From: JBCBJX01 sp964342855
Lineage (GTDB): Bacteria > Pseudomonadota > Alphaproteobacteria > Caulobacterales > Parvularculaceae
NCBI GenBank assembly: GCA_964342855.1
Contig: CAYFIB010000002.1
Coordinates: forward strand, 62,001 to 126,000
Direction of reading: 5' to 3'
DNA length: 64,000 bases
Shown: positions 1 to 8,709 of the stretch, piece after piece
Layout of the letters: the number at the start of each line of letters is the position of its first letter
Position numbering within the stretch: position 1 is the first letter of the stretch
Notes under the pieces: generated by a model
Seen by the model: only the letters and a program-made list of their open reading frames with translations
The model's database searches: none
Told to the model about the DNA's origin: nothing
Made by a program: the position numbers and the translations under genes

Positions 1-2
1 CC

Positions 3-629
3 ATGGCGACGTTGAAGAACCCGGACGGGAGCGCCGTGAGGCCGGCGTTGGAGCTTTTAACATTCAAGGGCTACAGGGCCGCCATGGCGCGCGGCTTCAC
101 GGTCCAGGACCCGTTCGTCGCGCAGGCGGCGGCGGGCGATCTCGCCGCCCGCCAGCGCGCGCTGATCGGAACGACCATCGACAACGAGGCCGTCTGGGCG
201 GCGCTCGAAGGCGGGGACTTCACCTATTCGACCGTCAGCCTGCTGGATAAAACCCGGAAAATGAGCGATATCGTCGCCGTCATTGGCGAGGCCTACGGCC
301 TTTCAGTCGTGCGCCGGTGCGACGACCGAGTCGTCGGCGGCTCATACGTGAAGACCTTCAAGATCGGTCGCCAGAGCACCGGCGAAGTTCAGCAGCAACA
401 CGATTTTACGTTGGTGAAGGATCTCGGCAAAGCCGCCTACAATGGCCGAACCGGCGATCAGGTGACGCTCTTCTGGCGCTGGGAGCACATTTTCTCTGAA
501 GAGGCGCGCGAGGGCTCGTACCGGGAGGCCATGGACACGGTGATCGGCGAGACCGAATGCCTCTCGCCCGTCCACCGCCGCCTGCACGCGAACGTCCTGC
601 AGTTGCTCGATCATCACGGGCTGCGCTGA
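3..629 (+). CDS. Hypothetical protein, 208 aa (left end uncertain)
   Basis: I do not recognise this protein. The reading frame is open to the window edge with an ATG only two bases in, so the true start may lie further left and no ribosome site can be judged. It ends at a TGA at 627-629. There is no signal peptide, membrane segment or catalytic motif that I can name; the protein looks soluble, with charged and hydrophobic residues mixed throughout. It is read in the same direction as the next two genes, but a gap of about 100 bases separates it from the next one, so an operon is not evident. Confidence 0.6.
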   Translation: MATLKNPDGSAVRPALELLTFKGYRAAMARGFTVQDPFVAQAAAGDLAARQRALIGTTIDNEAVWAALEGGDFTYSTVSLLDKTRKMSDIVAVIGEAYGLSVVRRCDDRVVGGSYVKTFKIGRQSTGEVQQQHDFTLVKDLGKAAYNGRTGDQVTLFWRWEHIFSEEAREGSYREAMDTVIGETECLSPVHRRLHANVLQLLDHHGLR

Positions 630-737
630 ACATCACGGGCCGTGGTGAAGGGAGCGCGTGATTTTCGCCGAAACCCTTAATCGGATATTCGCGCGCGGCG
701 GCTAGGCCTTCTTGCTCCAGCAACGGGCGCGGCGGCG

Positions 738-1301
738 ATGGCGGCGATTTTTGAAACGCTCTACCTCTCGGTCATCGGGGGCGGGGTCTTTATCGGCCTC
801 CTGTGGCTCGTCTATTCGCGCGACGCCCATATGTGGCGCTATCTGGCAGCGGCGTACGCCCGTCCGTGGGCGGAGCCGCGCGAGGTGCGCCGCCTGCAGA
901 GCGCCGTCGCCTACGGCAGGGGCGTCGCGTCGAAATCCTATAACGGCGTCCTCACCATCGGACGTCACGCCGACGGGGTGGCGCTGCGATTGCTCCCGCC
1001 GTTTTCGATCTTCCACGATCCGATCTTCATTCCGTTCAAGGACATTCGCGGCTGGGAGCAGCTCTGGTATCTTGATGCGACGTCCTATGAGCTGGAGTTC
1101 GAGCAGGCGCCGGAGGTGAAGCTCGTCATGCCGGCGAAGCAGGTGAAATGGCTGCAGGAGAACTCCTTCGGCCGGATGCAGGTGAGCGAGACGCGCTCGC
1201 CGAACGCCGCCCGCCCGAATTTCTGGTACGTCATCATCCTCGTTCAGGGGTTTCTCAGCGCTTTTTTCCTCGCCTGGCTCATTTCTCGCGGATTTCCGTG
1301 A
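738..1301 (+). CDS. Small two-helix membrane protein of unknown function, 187 aa
   Basis: A hydrophobic segment at about residues 8-27 and another at about 160-183 (FWYVIILVQGFLSAFFLAWL) flank a soluble middle of roughly 120 residues rich in beta-type sequence (for example GVLTIGRHADGVALRLL). This layout, a small beta domain tethered by membrane helices, is common among uncharacterised proteobacterial proteins and loosely recalls bacterial PH-like domains; that comparison is an inference. The start at 738 was preferred because it places the first helix at the N-terminus. No function can be assigned. Confidence 0.6.
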   Translation: MAAIFETLYLSVIGGGVFIGLLWLVYSRDAHMWRYLAAAYARPWAEPREVRRLQSAVAYGRGVASKSYNGVLTIGRHADGVALRLLPPFSIFHDPIFIPFKDIRGWEQLWYLDATSYELEFEQAPEVKLVMPAKQVKWLQENSFGRMQVSETRSPNAARPNFWYVIILVQGFLSAFFLAWLISRGFP

Positions 1302-1469
1302 GAAACAGCGTTGACGCGATCGGCTTGATCGCGTTCGACGACTGCACCGCGCGTTAACCTCGTTCGCCGATCCTTCCTCGATTACGAGCCGCCAAGGTCG
1401 CCGACAGCGAAACGACCTTGCATGCGCGGGCGGGCGCCGCGACCCTGCCGGCGAGTTGAAAGGAACGAC

Positions 1470-2300
1470 ATGTCCGACACCACGCTGACCCTGGCCGACG
1501 CGCGGCCCGTATTCCGGTTCCGCGAAGACCGCCTGCCAGTCGCAATCCTCCTCGGCGGGTTCGCCGCCGATCTCGCCGTTTTCGCGCTGGCGCCGGTCTG
1601 GCTCGCCGCGCTCTGGGCGCTCGTCTCGATCCCCGCGAAGACCTGCGTCGCGGCATGGAACCACCACCATCAGCACACGGCTTTCTTCAACCCGGGCGTC
1701 CTCAACCGCTTCATCGAGATCCTGTTCGCCCTGCAGACGGGCGCGGTCTCCAAGCTCTGGGTGCTGCACCATAATGTCGGCCACCATGAGAACTATCTCG
1801 ATCAGGCGAAGGACGAATCCGCCTGGAAGACGCCTTCAGGCCGTGTAATGGGCGCGCTCGAATACACCTTCACCATCGCCGCGACAGGCTATTCGCGCGC
1901 GTGGGCGAACGCCGCGAACCGCCCGCAGGAGCGGCTCGTTTTCATCCTCATGCTCGCCGCGACGCTCGCCGTGCTCGGCGCGCTCTTCGCCATCAACTGG
2001 GCGAACGCGCTCCTCGTCTTCCTCATCCCGATGACGGCGAGCTATCTCATGACCTGCTGGCACACCTACGACCATCATGCGGGGTGTTCGGAGACCGATC
2101 CGTACGCGGCCTCCAACAACATCACGCACCGCTGGTACAACATCCTGACCGGCAATCTCGGCTACCACACGGCCCACCACCTGCGCCCGGGCCTCCACTG
2201 GTCGAAACTGCCGGAATTCCACGCCCGCATCGCCGAACGCATTCCCGCCGCGAACTTCCGCTCCCCCGGCGCGCCGATGGCGTGGCTGCCGGCGAGGTGA
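1470..2300 (+). CDS. Fatty acid desaturase family protein, 276 aa
   Basis: Membrane di-iron desaturase of the acyl-lipid/acyl-CoA type. The three histidine clusters that bind the two irons are visible: HHHQH at residues 65-69, HHNVGHH at 100-106 and HTAHH at 233-237, with an extra HTYDHH at 198-203. Hydrophobic stretches at about 22-55 and 155-195 are the usual paired membrane hairpins. The start at 1470 is favoured by an AAAGGA ribosome site a few bases upstream; the longer frame from 1422 lacks one. The family uses oxygen and electrons from a redox partner to introduce a double bond or hydroxylate a lipid. Which substrate is used here cannot be read from sequence. A second, unrelated-looking desaturase lies at 16.4 kb. 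Confidence 0.85.
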   Translation: MSDTTLTLADARPVFRFREDRLPVAILLGGFAADLAVFALAPVWLAALWALVSIPAKTCVAAWNHHHQHTAFFNPGVLNRFIEILFALQTGAVSKLWVLHHNVGHHENYLDQAKDESAWKTPSGRVMGALEYTFTIAATGYSRAWANAANRPQERLVFILMLAATLAVLGALFAINWANALLVFLIPMTASYLMTCWHTYDHHAGCSETDPYAASNNITHRWYNILTGNLGYHTAHHLRPGLHWSKLPEFHARIAERIPAANFRSPGAPMAWLPAR

Positions 2301-2326
2301 GGCCCGCCGAACTCCAGAAATAAGAC

Positions 2327-2430
2327 CGTCATCCCGGCCGAGCGCAGCGAGAGCCGGGACCCAGAGCCGCAAGCGCCGCGCCCCGACACCCTGGGTCCCG
2401 GATAACGTCTACGCCGTTTCCGGGATGACG
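2327..2430 (+). repeat. Intergenic palindromic repeat (REP-like)
   Basis: The left edge CCGTCATCCCGG and the right edge TTTCCGGGATGACG are inverted copies, with inner complementary blocks (GGGACCCAG and CTGGGTCCC). This fits the mobile-looking palindromic units common between genes in alphaproteobacteria. It lies downstream of the desaturase and the convergent methyltransferase gene. Confidence 0.7.
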
Positions 2431-2490
2431 CCGCGCTGAGGACCGCGCAGGCGCCTCACCCCTTCGCCGTCCGCTCGGCGGTCGCCTGCC

Positions 2491-3141
2491 TCACTCCTCG
2501 CGCGGCATGACGGTCGGCAGCGGCTCAGCCCGTTTCCCCCTCTGGTCGCGACGGCTGTAGGTGCTTTGATACTGCCGCCGCTGCTTGGTCACTTCATAGA
2601 GGACGATGCCGGAGCTGGTTCCGAGGTTCAGACTCTCAATCAAGCCGAACATTGGTATCGCGACGCACATCTCGCATCTTTCTACAGCGAGCTGGCTGAT
2701 TCCCCGCGCCTCATTGCCGAACCAGACCGCCAACTTTGCGTACGGAGTATAGTCGCCTTCATCGAGGTAAACGTTCGTCTTTCCTTTGACGTGAGGAGAA
2801 GTGACGATCGATTTGAAGTTATTGGCTTCCAAATGCTCCAGGCAAGCTTCCGTGCTGTCGAACCGTTTTACGAAAGTCCATTTCACAGCGGAAACAGATG
2901 TTTTCGACAAGGAGCGACGCTCGCGCATATCCTGCCAATCGTCTGGAAGCGCTCCACGCGGATCAATGACGTAAATCTTTTCCACTCCAAGAGCATTCGC
3001 GTTTCGGATGACGGAGCCGATATTGGCGATATCTACCGGGTTTTCGAGCACCGCGATCAAGTTCTTGCACTGAAACGGTTTGATCGCATTCGCCCGTTTA
3101 CGGACGGAGGTCCGTTGAGCTTTTTTCTCGGGTTCGGTCAT
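2491..3141 (-). CDS. TrmH/SpoU-family RNA 2'-O-methyltransferase, 216 aa
   Basis: SPOUT methyltransferase with all three family motifs: motif 1 NIGSVIRNANALGV near residues 40-53, motif 2 WFGNEARGIS near 140-149 and motif 3 IPMFGLIESLNLGTSSGIV near 162-180. These form the trefoil knot that binds S-adenosylmethionine, and the arginine and asparagine in motifs 1 and 3 are retained. Relatives methylate the ribose 2'-OH of tRNA or rRNA nucleotides; TrmH itself acts on G18 of tRNA, but the exact target here is not decided by sequence. The basic N-terminus (KKAQRTSVRKR) suits RNA binding. The coding DNA is visibly less GC-rich than its neighbours, which hints at transfer. Confidence 0.85.
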   Translation of the reverse strand: MTEPEKKAQRTSVRKRANAIKPFQCKNLIAVLENPVDIANIGSVIRNANALGVEKIYVIDPRGALPDDWQDMRERRSLSKTSVSAVKWTFVKRFDSTEACLEHLEANNFKSIVTSPHVKGKTNVYLDEGDYTPYAKLAVWFGNEARGISQLAVERCEMCVAIPMFGLIESLNLGTSSGIVLYEVTKQRRQYQSTYSRRDQRGKRAEPLPTVMPREE

Positions 3142-3181
3142 GAGCGAGGATCGTCTTTAGCTTAAAGTGCTTTTTGCTACC

Positions 3182-3940
3182 TCACCCTTTCGGCGTCGTC
3201 CACCCGGCGGCGCGGGGGACGGTCATCAGTCGGCGGAGGGGGGTGATGACAATCAGCAAGATGATGGCGACGGAGAAGAGGCACCAGATGGTCGGCCATT
3301 CGTTCGGGCCGTCGACAAGGGCGAAGCGCACCAGCGGCGGGCCGATGACGATGTTGTAGAGCGCGAACCGCCACGAGCCGATGAGGAACGGCACGCCGAA
3401 CATGGCGAAGAGATAGTGGAAGGTCGCGTCGCCGAAGAGGAAGCGCAGCGGGAAGGAGTCGTAAAAGACCTGCGGGCCCGGCTCGAGGAGGTCGTTGAGC
3501 GGCACTGACCAGGCGAGGTGCCATTCGCCCGTATACGTGCAGAGCGCCTCGCCGCAGAAGGTGCGCCCGAGGCGGCACGGCCCCGCCCACTCGAACGGGA
3601 AGACCTGCACCAGCATGATGAGGGCCGCGAGGGTCGAGGCGCCGACGACGAGGAAGGCGGCCCGCTTGCGCGCCGCCTCCGGAATGAAGGCGAGGGCGAG
3701 CATTCCCCCCATGAAAGGCTGGAAGCAGGCGTGCAGCCACGCAAGCAGCGTATAAAGTTGGTTCGAGGGCAGCTCGCAGCGATCGACGACCGGCCAGGAG
3801 AGCCCCTGCAGCAGCTCCATCGCCGCGAAATAGGCGACCGGCAGCCAGAGGAGCGGGCTTTCCTTCTTCGCGATGAGATAGCCCGCAGCCGTCGCGCCGA
3901 CGACCGCGAACCCCCAGGACGCTTCCGCGTTCCAGCACAT
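3182..3940 (-). CDS. Multi-pass membrane protein, DUF5765-like, 252 aa
   Basis: Starts MCWNAEASWGFAVVG and contains about six hydrophobic helices (around residues 8-24, 30-45, 65-90, 95-115, 160-200 and 222-242). The MCWNAE opening and a Cys/Trp-rich middle resemble the DUF5765 family of integral membrane proteins, whose function is unknown. The minus-strand start at 3940 is the only ATG that keeps the first helix. It lies between two minus-strand genes, with about 50 bases to the upstream amidohydrolase gene, so co-transcription with it is possible. No catalytic motif is evident. Confidence 0.65.
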   Translation of the reverse strand: MCWNAEASWGFAVVGATAAGYLIAKKESPLLWLPVAYFAAMELLQGLSWPVVDRCELPSNQLYTLLAWLHACFQPFMGGMLALAFIPEAARKRAAFLVVGASTLAALIMLVQVFPFEWAGPCRLGRTFCGEALCTYTGEWHLAWSVPLNDLLEPGPQVFYDSFPLRFLFGDATFHYLFAMFGVPFLIGSWRFALYNIVIGPPLVRFALVDGPNEWPTIWCLFSVAIILLIVITPLRRLMTVPRAAGWTTPKG

Positions 3941-3993
3941 GGCCCGTCCCCCTTTTTAACGGCGCGCCAGCCCCCGCAGGCGCGCCGCGCGTC

Positions 3994-6900
3994 TTACCGC
4001 CACCAGTAAGGCGCGCTCTCATGATCGCCGGTCTCGACCTCGTTCAGGGTTTTCGGATCGTAGATCCGCCCGCCCTGCACGACATAGGCGATGTCGTCGG
4101 TCTTATAGATGTCTTCCAGCGGATTGGAATTCATGACGACGAGGTCGGCGAGCTTGCCGGGCTCGATGGAGCCGAGATCCTTGGTCATGCCGAGATTGCG
4201 CGCGGGGTGGGTCGTCGCGCGTTCCAGCGCCTGAAGCGGGCTCGCGCCGCCCTGGGCGAAGCCCCAGACCTCCCAGTGCGACCCGAGGCCTTCGCGCTGG
4301 CCGTGGGCGCCGATGGAGACCGGCACGCCGCGTTCGGCGAGGCGGTTGGCCTCGCGCGCCATCGGTATGTGGGCGTAATCTTCCGTAGGCGCTTTGGTCC
4401 GGCGCACCGTCGAAGCTTCTAGAATGGCGGGCGGGACATGGCGCGAGAGGATCGGGTGCTTCCAGACCTCCGTCTCCTGCTCCCAATAGTGCTCCGCCGT
4501 CAGGCCGCCATAGGCGACGACGAGGGTCGGCGTGTAGCCCGCATCCGAACCTGAATAGAAGGCGAGAACGTCTTCATAAAGCGTCGCCTGCGGAAGGTTG
4601 TGTTCGACGCCCGAAACCCCGTCCGCCACGTGGGCGAGGTCCATCTGGAAGAGGGCGCCGCCTTCGGCGAAGGTCATTAGGCCCTCGGCCTGCGCCGCGG
4701 CGGTCACCTGCTGGCGTTGGTCGCGGCGCGGCTGGTTGTAGTTTTTCACCGAGATCGCGCCGGACTTCTTCAGCCGGCGGACGTGGTTGAGCGCGTCCTC
4801 ATACGAGCCGATATCGGCGAAGACCTCCGATTTCGCGCCGTAAACGATCGTGCCCGTGGAGTACATCCGTGGCCCGAGGATCAGCCCCGCGCGCTGCATG
4901 GAGGACGCGGCGTGGAAATCGTCCGTGTTGTTCGACGGGTCGTGGATGGTGGTGACGCCGAGCGCGAGGGTCGCGCGCGCCTCCCAGTTCTGTTGCGGAA
5001 TGAACGCGCCGTCCGATTGCGGCCCGTGCGCGTGAGCGTCGATGAAGCCCGGCGTCACGGTCTTGCCCGCGAGATCGACCGTTTTCGCGCCCTGCGGGAT
5101 CTCGACATCATCCGCCGCGCCGACTTCCAGAATGCGGTCGCCCTCGATGAGGATGACGCCGTCCTCGATGACGCCGCCGTCTTCGCCCGCCATGGTGATG
5201 ATGCGCGCCCCGGTGAGGGCGACGCGGCCCTCGGGCTTCGCTTTCTTCGCTTCAACGGAAAGGTCCGCATAGGGCTCTTCCGGCGCGTCGTAATCGTCCG
5301 CGAAGAGGTCTTCGAGTTCGGTCGCGTAAAGCTCCGCGCCGACGCTCCAGAACAGCCGGCCGTCTTCGGTGAAGCGCGGCTCGAAGCCGCCGGGACCGCT
5401 CGCGCGTTTCACGGGCACGCTGGAGGCGCCGCGGTTGAGAGAGACTTCTTTCGCGAGGCCCGGCGTCGGCGCGACGTAGACGTTGTAGTTTTCGGTGAAC
5501 GCGATGTAGTCCCCGCCCGGCGCCATGCGCCAGCTCGTCACATAGTCGGCGACGGCGTGGGATTTCTCATCGGAGCCGTCGACTTTCACCGAGAGGAGGC
5601 GGTGCTTGCCGCCGCCGTCACGGGTGAAATAGATCCGTCCGTCCTCGGTGAAATGCGCGTCACGCCCGTCGCGGGCGATGAGGCTCGCCTCGCCGCCTGA
5701 AGCGGGCAGGGCGTAGAGCCCCGGCGCGACGGAGTATTCCGGCGCGCGCAGATAGCCGCCCGTCGCGCGGCGAACGACGATGGTCCGCCCATCCGGCGAA
5801 AAGCGCGGGCGCATATAGTGGCCGGGCTCGCGCGAGACGCGCCGCGCCGAACCGCTGCCGGAAGCGACGCGCATAACGTCGCCGAGCCCTTCATCCGTCC
5901 ACGACACGAACGTGATGATGCGTCCGTCCGGCGAGAAGGAGGGGAAGAGCTCGAACGCCTCGCGCGAGCGGGTAAGGCGCCGCGGACGACCGTTCGGCAG
6001 GTCCTGCACGTAGAGTTTGCCGAGGCTTTCAAACACGACGCGCGAGCCGTCCGGCGACACTTCCGCGAAACGGGCGTTGGTGGTGCGGAAGGTCTCCGGC
6101 GCGACATCGATAACCGGTCGCGGCGCGGCGATCACCTCGCGGGAGTGATCGACATGGAACGGAATGACGGCGGTTTCGCCGCTCGCGACGTCGATCCGGC
6201 GGATCTTGCCGCCCGCCCAGAAGACGAGGGTTTTGGAATCCGGCGTCCAGTCCATGTTCGGGTAGACGCCGTGGACGGCCCAGACCTCCTGCATGTCCTG
6301 ATCGAGATCATCGTAAATCTTGCCCTCCGCGCCGGTCTGCAGATCGCGCACATACAGTTTCGACTTGGCGCGTTCGCGCTTCACGAAAGCGAGCCACCGT
6401 CCGTCCGGGGAGGGTTCCGGTCGCGCACCGCCGCCCGCGCCGTCGACGACGGTTTCGATGGCGTCGCGCGCGATATCGTAGCGGCGGATGTTGAAAACCT
6501 CGCCGTTGGAATCCTGCGCGTAGATGAAAGTTCCGCCCGGCGTCACGTTCTGACTGTAGTAGATATATTGTCCGTCAGCGGACCAGGCGGGCTCGCCGAG
6601 CTCCTTCTGGTGCGTTTCGCTCGGGCGCGCGACGGCTTCCAGCCCCGCGCCGCCGTCGAGGTGGTAGATCTGGATCGAGCCCGTGCCGAGGGAGCGGCGC
6701 GTCGTCCAATGCTTGCGCGCGGCGATGAAGCGCCCGTCCGGCGACCAGGTTGGATTGTTGAGGAGGCGGAAGCTCTCTTTCGAAATCTGGCGCTTGTTCT
6801 CGCCGTCGGCGTCCATCACCCAGATGTTGTCGCCGCCTGCACGGTCCGAGGTGAAGGCGATCATCGCGCCGTCTGGGGAGAACCGTGGTTGCATCTCCCA

Positions 6901-7209
6901 CGCCATGCCTTCGGCGATGGGCGTCGCGTCGCCGCCTTCGAAGGGCATCACATAGATGTCGCCGAGCAGGTCGAAGGCGATGGTCTTACCGTCCGGCGAG
7001 ACGTCGAGGCTCATCCAGGTGCCTTCTTCGACGTCGATTTCGATGGTTTTGCGTGTTCCCGGCGGGTTCGCGACATCCCAGTCCGCGTCCGATTTGGGAT
7101 CGGCGCTTTCCTCCGCCGGCGCGTCGAAGTCCCAGCCGGAGGCTTCCGGCCCGTGGCCGGGATGCAGGGAAAGCGCGGTGGAAAGGAGGAGGGCGAGTGT
7201 GAGCGGCAT
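3994..7209 (-). CDS. Secreted amidohydrolase with N-terminal TolB-like beta-propeller, 1071 aa
   Basis: A short N-terminal signal-like segment (MPLTLALLLSTALSL) suggests export. Residues of about 55 to 640 hold repeated PD40/TolB blades, each with an FSPDG-type turn (for example DVSPDGKTIAFD, PRFSPDGAMIAFTSD). From about 660 to the end lies an amidohydrolase domain: the metal-binding signature GFIDAHAHG is followed by later histidines (SIGAHGQREG) and the closing GSIEPGKLADLVVMNSNP typical of imidazolonepropionase/dihydroorotase-like enzymes. Such fusions are recurrent in proteobacteria and planctomycetes, but their substrates are mostly unproven; peptides or cyclic amides are plausible. The gene stands alone, divergent from the acyl-CoA dehydrogenase at 7368. 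Confidence 0.85.
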   Translation of the reverse strand: MPLTLALLLSTALSLHPGHGPEASGWDFDAPAEESADPKSDADWDVANPPGTRKTIEIDVEEGTWMSLDVSPDGKTIAFDLLGDIYVMPFEGGDATPIAEGMAWEMQPRFSPDGAMIAFTSDRAGGDNIWVMDADGENKRQISKESFRLLNNPTWSPDGRFIAARKHWTTRRSLGTGSIQIYHLDGGAGLEAVARPSETHQKELGEPAWSADGQYIYYSQNVTPGGTFIYAQDSNGEVFNIRRYDIARDAIETVVDGAGGGARPEPSPDGRWLAFVKRERAKSKLYVRDLQTGAEGKIYDDLDQDMQEVWAVHGVYPNMDWTPDSKTLVFWAGGKIRRIDVASGETAVIPFHVDHSREVIAAPRPVIDVAPETFRTTNARFAEVSPDGSRVVFESLGKLYVQDLPNGRPRRLTRSREAFELFPSFSPDGRIITFVSWTDEGLGDVMRVASGSGSARRVSREPGHYMRPRFSPDGRTIVVRRATGGYLRAPEYSVAPGLYALPASGGEASLIARDGRDAHFTEDGRIYFTRDGGGKHRLLSVKVDGSDEKSHAVADYVTSWRMAPGGDYIAFTENYNVYVAPTPGLAKEVSLNRGASSVPVKRASGPGGFEPRFTEDGRLFWSVGAELYATELEDLFADDYDAPEEPYADLSVEAKKAKPEGRVALTGARIITMAGEDGGVIEDGVILIEGDRILEVGAADDVEIPQGAKTVDLAGKTVTPGFIDAHAHGPQSDGAFIPQQNWEARATLALGVTTIHDPSNNTDDFHAASSMQRAGLILGPRMYSTGTIVYGAKSEVFADIGSYEDALNHVRRLKKSGAISVKNYNQPRRDQRQQVTAAAQAEGLMTFAEGGALFQMDLAHVADGVSGVEHNLPQATLYEDVLAFYSGSDAGYTPTLVVAYGGLTAEHYWEQETEVWKHPILSRHVPPAILEASTVRRTKAPTEDYAHIPMAREANRLAERGVPVSIGAHGQREGLGSHWEVWGFAQGGASPLQALERATTHPARNLGMTKDLGSIEPGKLADLVVMNSNPLEDIYKTDDIAYVVQGGRIYDPKTLNEVETGDHESAPYWWR

Positions 7210-7367
7210 GAGACGATCCCCGGGTTACGCACGATTGTCGCGCGGCAGGGGGGCATAGGCTCGCGCCCCTGACAAGGCGTCGCGCCTCGCCACTGCGCAA
7301 GGCGCGTGATGCGGCGGGCCGGGCGTTCTATTCTCTCGTTCAGATTTGGATCCTCAAGGAGGCCCTG

Positions 7368-8564
7368 ATGGACATCAGCTTTTCCCCCGACGAACTCGCC
7401 TTTCAGGACGAGGTGCGGACCTTCCTGAAAGAGAAGCTCCCCTCGGACATCTCGCAGAAAGTGAAAAAGGGCCTGCGGCTCTCGCGCGATGATCTGGAGC
7501 GCTGGCACACGCTGCTCAATGACAAGGGCTGGCTCGCCGAACACTGGCCCAAGGAATATGGCGGCGCGGAATGGAACCCGGTCGAGCGCCACATCTTCGA
7601 AGAAGAGTGCGCCGCCTTCGGCGCGCCGCGGGTCATTCCCTTCGGCGTCAACATGCTCGGCCCGGTCATCATCGCCTTCGGCTCCGAAGAGCAGAAGAAG
7701 ACCGTGCTGCCGCGCATCCTCTCCGGTGAAGACTGGTGGTGTCAGGGCTATTCCGAGCCGGGCGCCGGCTCCGACCTCGCCTCGCTGAAGACGAAGGCCG
7801 TGCGCGACGGCGATCACTACATCGTCAACGGCCAGAAGACGTGGACGACCCTCGGCCACTACGCCAACAAGATCTTCTGCCTCGTGAAGACCGACACGAC
7901 CGTCAAGGCGCAGGAGGGCATCTCTTTCCTCCTCATCGATCTCGACACCCCGGGTATCGAAATGCGCCCGATCATCACCCTCGACGGCGAGCATGAGGTG
8001 AACGAGGTCTTCTTTGACGACGTGAAAGTCCCGGTCGAAAACCTCGTCGGCGAGGAGAACAAGGGCTGGACCTACGCGAAATTCCTGCTGACCTTCGAGC
8101 GCTCCGGCATCGCGGGCGTCGGCTTCGCCAAGGAAGGCATCAAGAAGCTGAAGGAGCTTTCGGGCAAGCAGATGAAATCCGGCCGTCCGCTTGCGGACGA
8201 CCCGTATTTCGCCCAGCGCATGGCGAAGGTCGAGATCGAGCTGATGGCGATGGAGATCACCAACCTGCGCATTCTCTCCAAGGCCGCGAAAGGCGAGATG
8301 CCGGGGGCGGAGACCTCGTTCCTGAAAATCAAGGGCACGCAGATCGGTCAGGAGATCACCGACCTCATGCGCCGCGCCGTCGGTCCGTACGCGTCGCCCT
8401 ATCTGCACGACGCGCTCGACCCCGGCTACAACGAACCGCCCATCGGCCCGGAAGAAGCGAACGTCCTCGCCTCGCGCTATTTCAACATGCGCAAGACGTC
8501 GATCTTCGGCGGCTCCAACGAGATCCAGCGCAACATCATCTCGAAGATGATGCTGGGGCTTTAA
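7368..8564 (+). CDS. Acyl-CoA dehydrogenase, large-subunit type (PimC-like), 398 aa
   Basis: Flavoprotein of the acyl-CoA dehydrogenase superfamily. The N-terminal helical domain (about 1-120) is followed by the FAD/substrate strand motif WCQGYSEPGAGSDLASLKT and the C-terminal helical domain, ending with the arginine-rich IFGGSNEIQRNIISK signature near 375-398. A clear AAGGAGG ribosome site precedes the ATG. The next gene encodes a second, divergent family member that lacks some of these signatures. That pairing matches the heterodimeric pimeloyl-CoA dehydrogenase arrangement (pimC-pimD), which oxidises acyl- or dicarboxyl-CoA. The exact chain substrate is inferred, not shown. Confidence 0.85.
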   Translation: MDISFSPDELAFQDEVRTFLKEKLPSDISQKVKKGLRLSRDDLERWHTLLNDKGWLAEHWPKEYGGAEWNPVERHIFEEECAAFGAPRVIPFGVNMLGPVIIAFGSEEQKKTVLPRILSGEDWWCQGYSEPGAGSDLASLKTKAVRDGDHYIVNGQKTWTTLGHYANKIFCLVKTDTTVKAQEGISFLLIDLDTPGIEMRPIITLDGEHEVNEVFFDDVKVPVENLVGEENKGWTYAKFLLTFERSGIAGVGFAKEGIKKLKELSGKQMKSGRPLADDPYFAQRMAKVEIELMAMEITNLRILSKAAKGEMPGAETSFLKIKGTQIGQEITDLMRRAVGPYASPYLHDALDPGYNEPPIGPEEANVLASRYFNMRKTSIFGGSNEIQRNIISKMMLGL

Positions 8565-8577
8565 GGTTTGTACGCGA

Positions 8578-8678
8578 GGCGATCCTTCGTGACGCGGCGC
8601 GGAGCGCCGCTCCTCAGGATGAAGACAGTACGATCTTTGTCCTGAGGAGCCCGCGGAGCGGGCGTCACGAAGGACGGC
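8578..8678. repeat. Intergenic inverted repeat between the two dehydrogenase genes
   Basis: The blocks TCCTTCGTGACGC and GCGTCACGAAGGA form inverted ends, and CTCCTCAGGA pairs with TCCTGAGGAG nearer the middle. This is a long imperfect palindrome of the dispersed alphaproteobacterial type. It sits inside the presumed operon and could act as a processing or attenuation structure between the two subunit genes. Confidence 0.7.
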
Positions 8679-8709
8679 TACGAGAAACACACGAGAACGG
8701 AAAAACACG

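Noticed and set aside
4717..7272. Long plus-strand frames opposite the amidohydrolase gene
   Set aside because: They mirror the propeller repeats on the other strand, have Arg/Asp-rich low-complexity translations and no ribosome sites; they follow from GC-rich codons.
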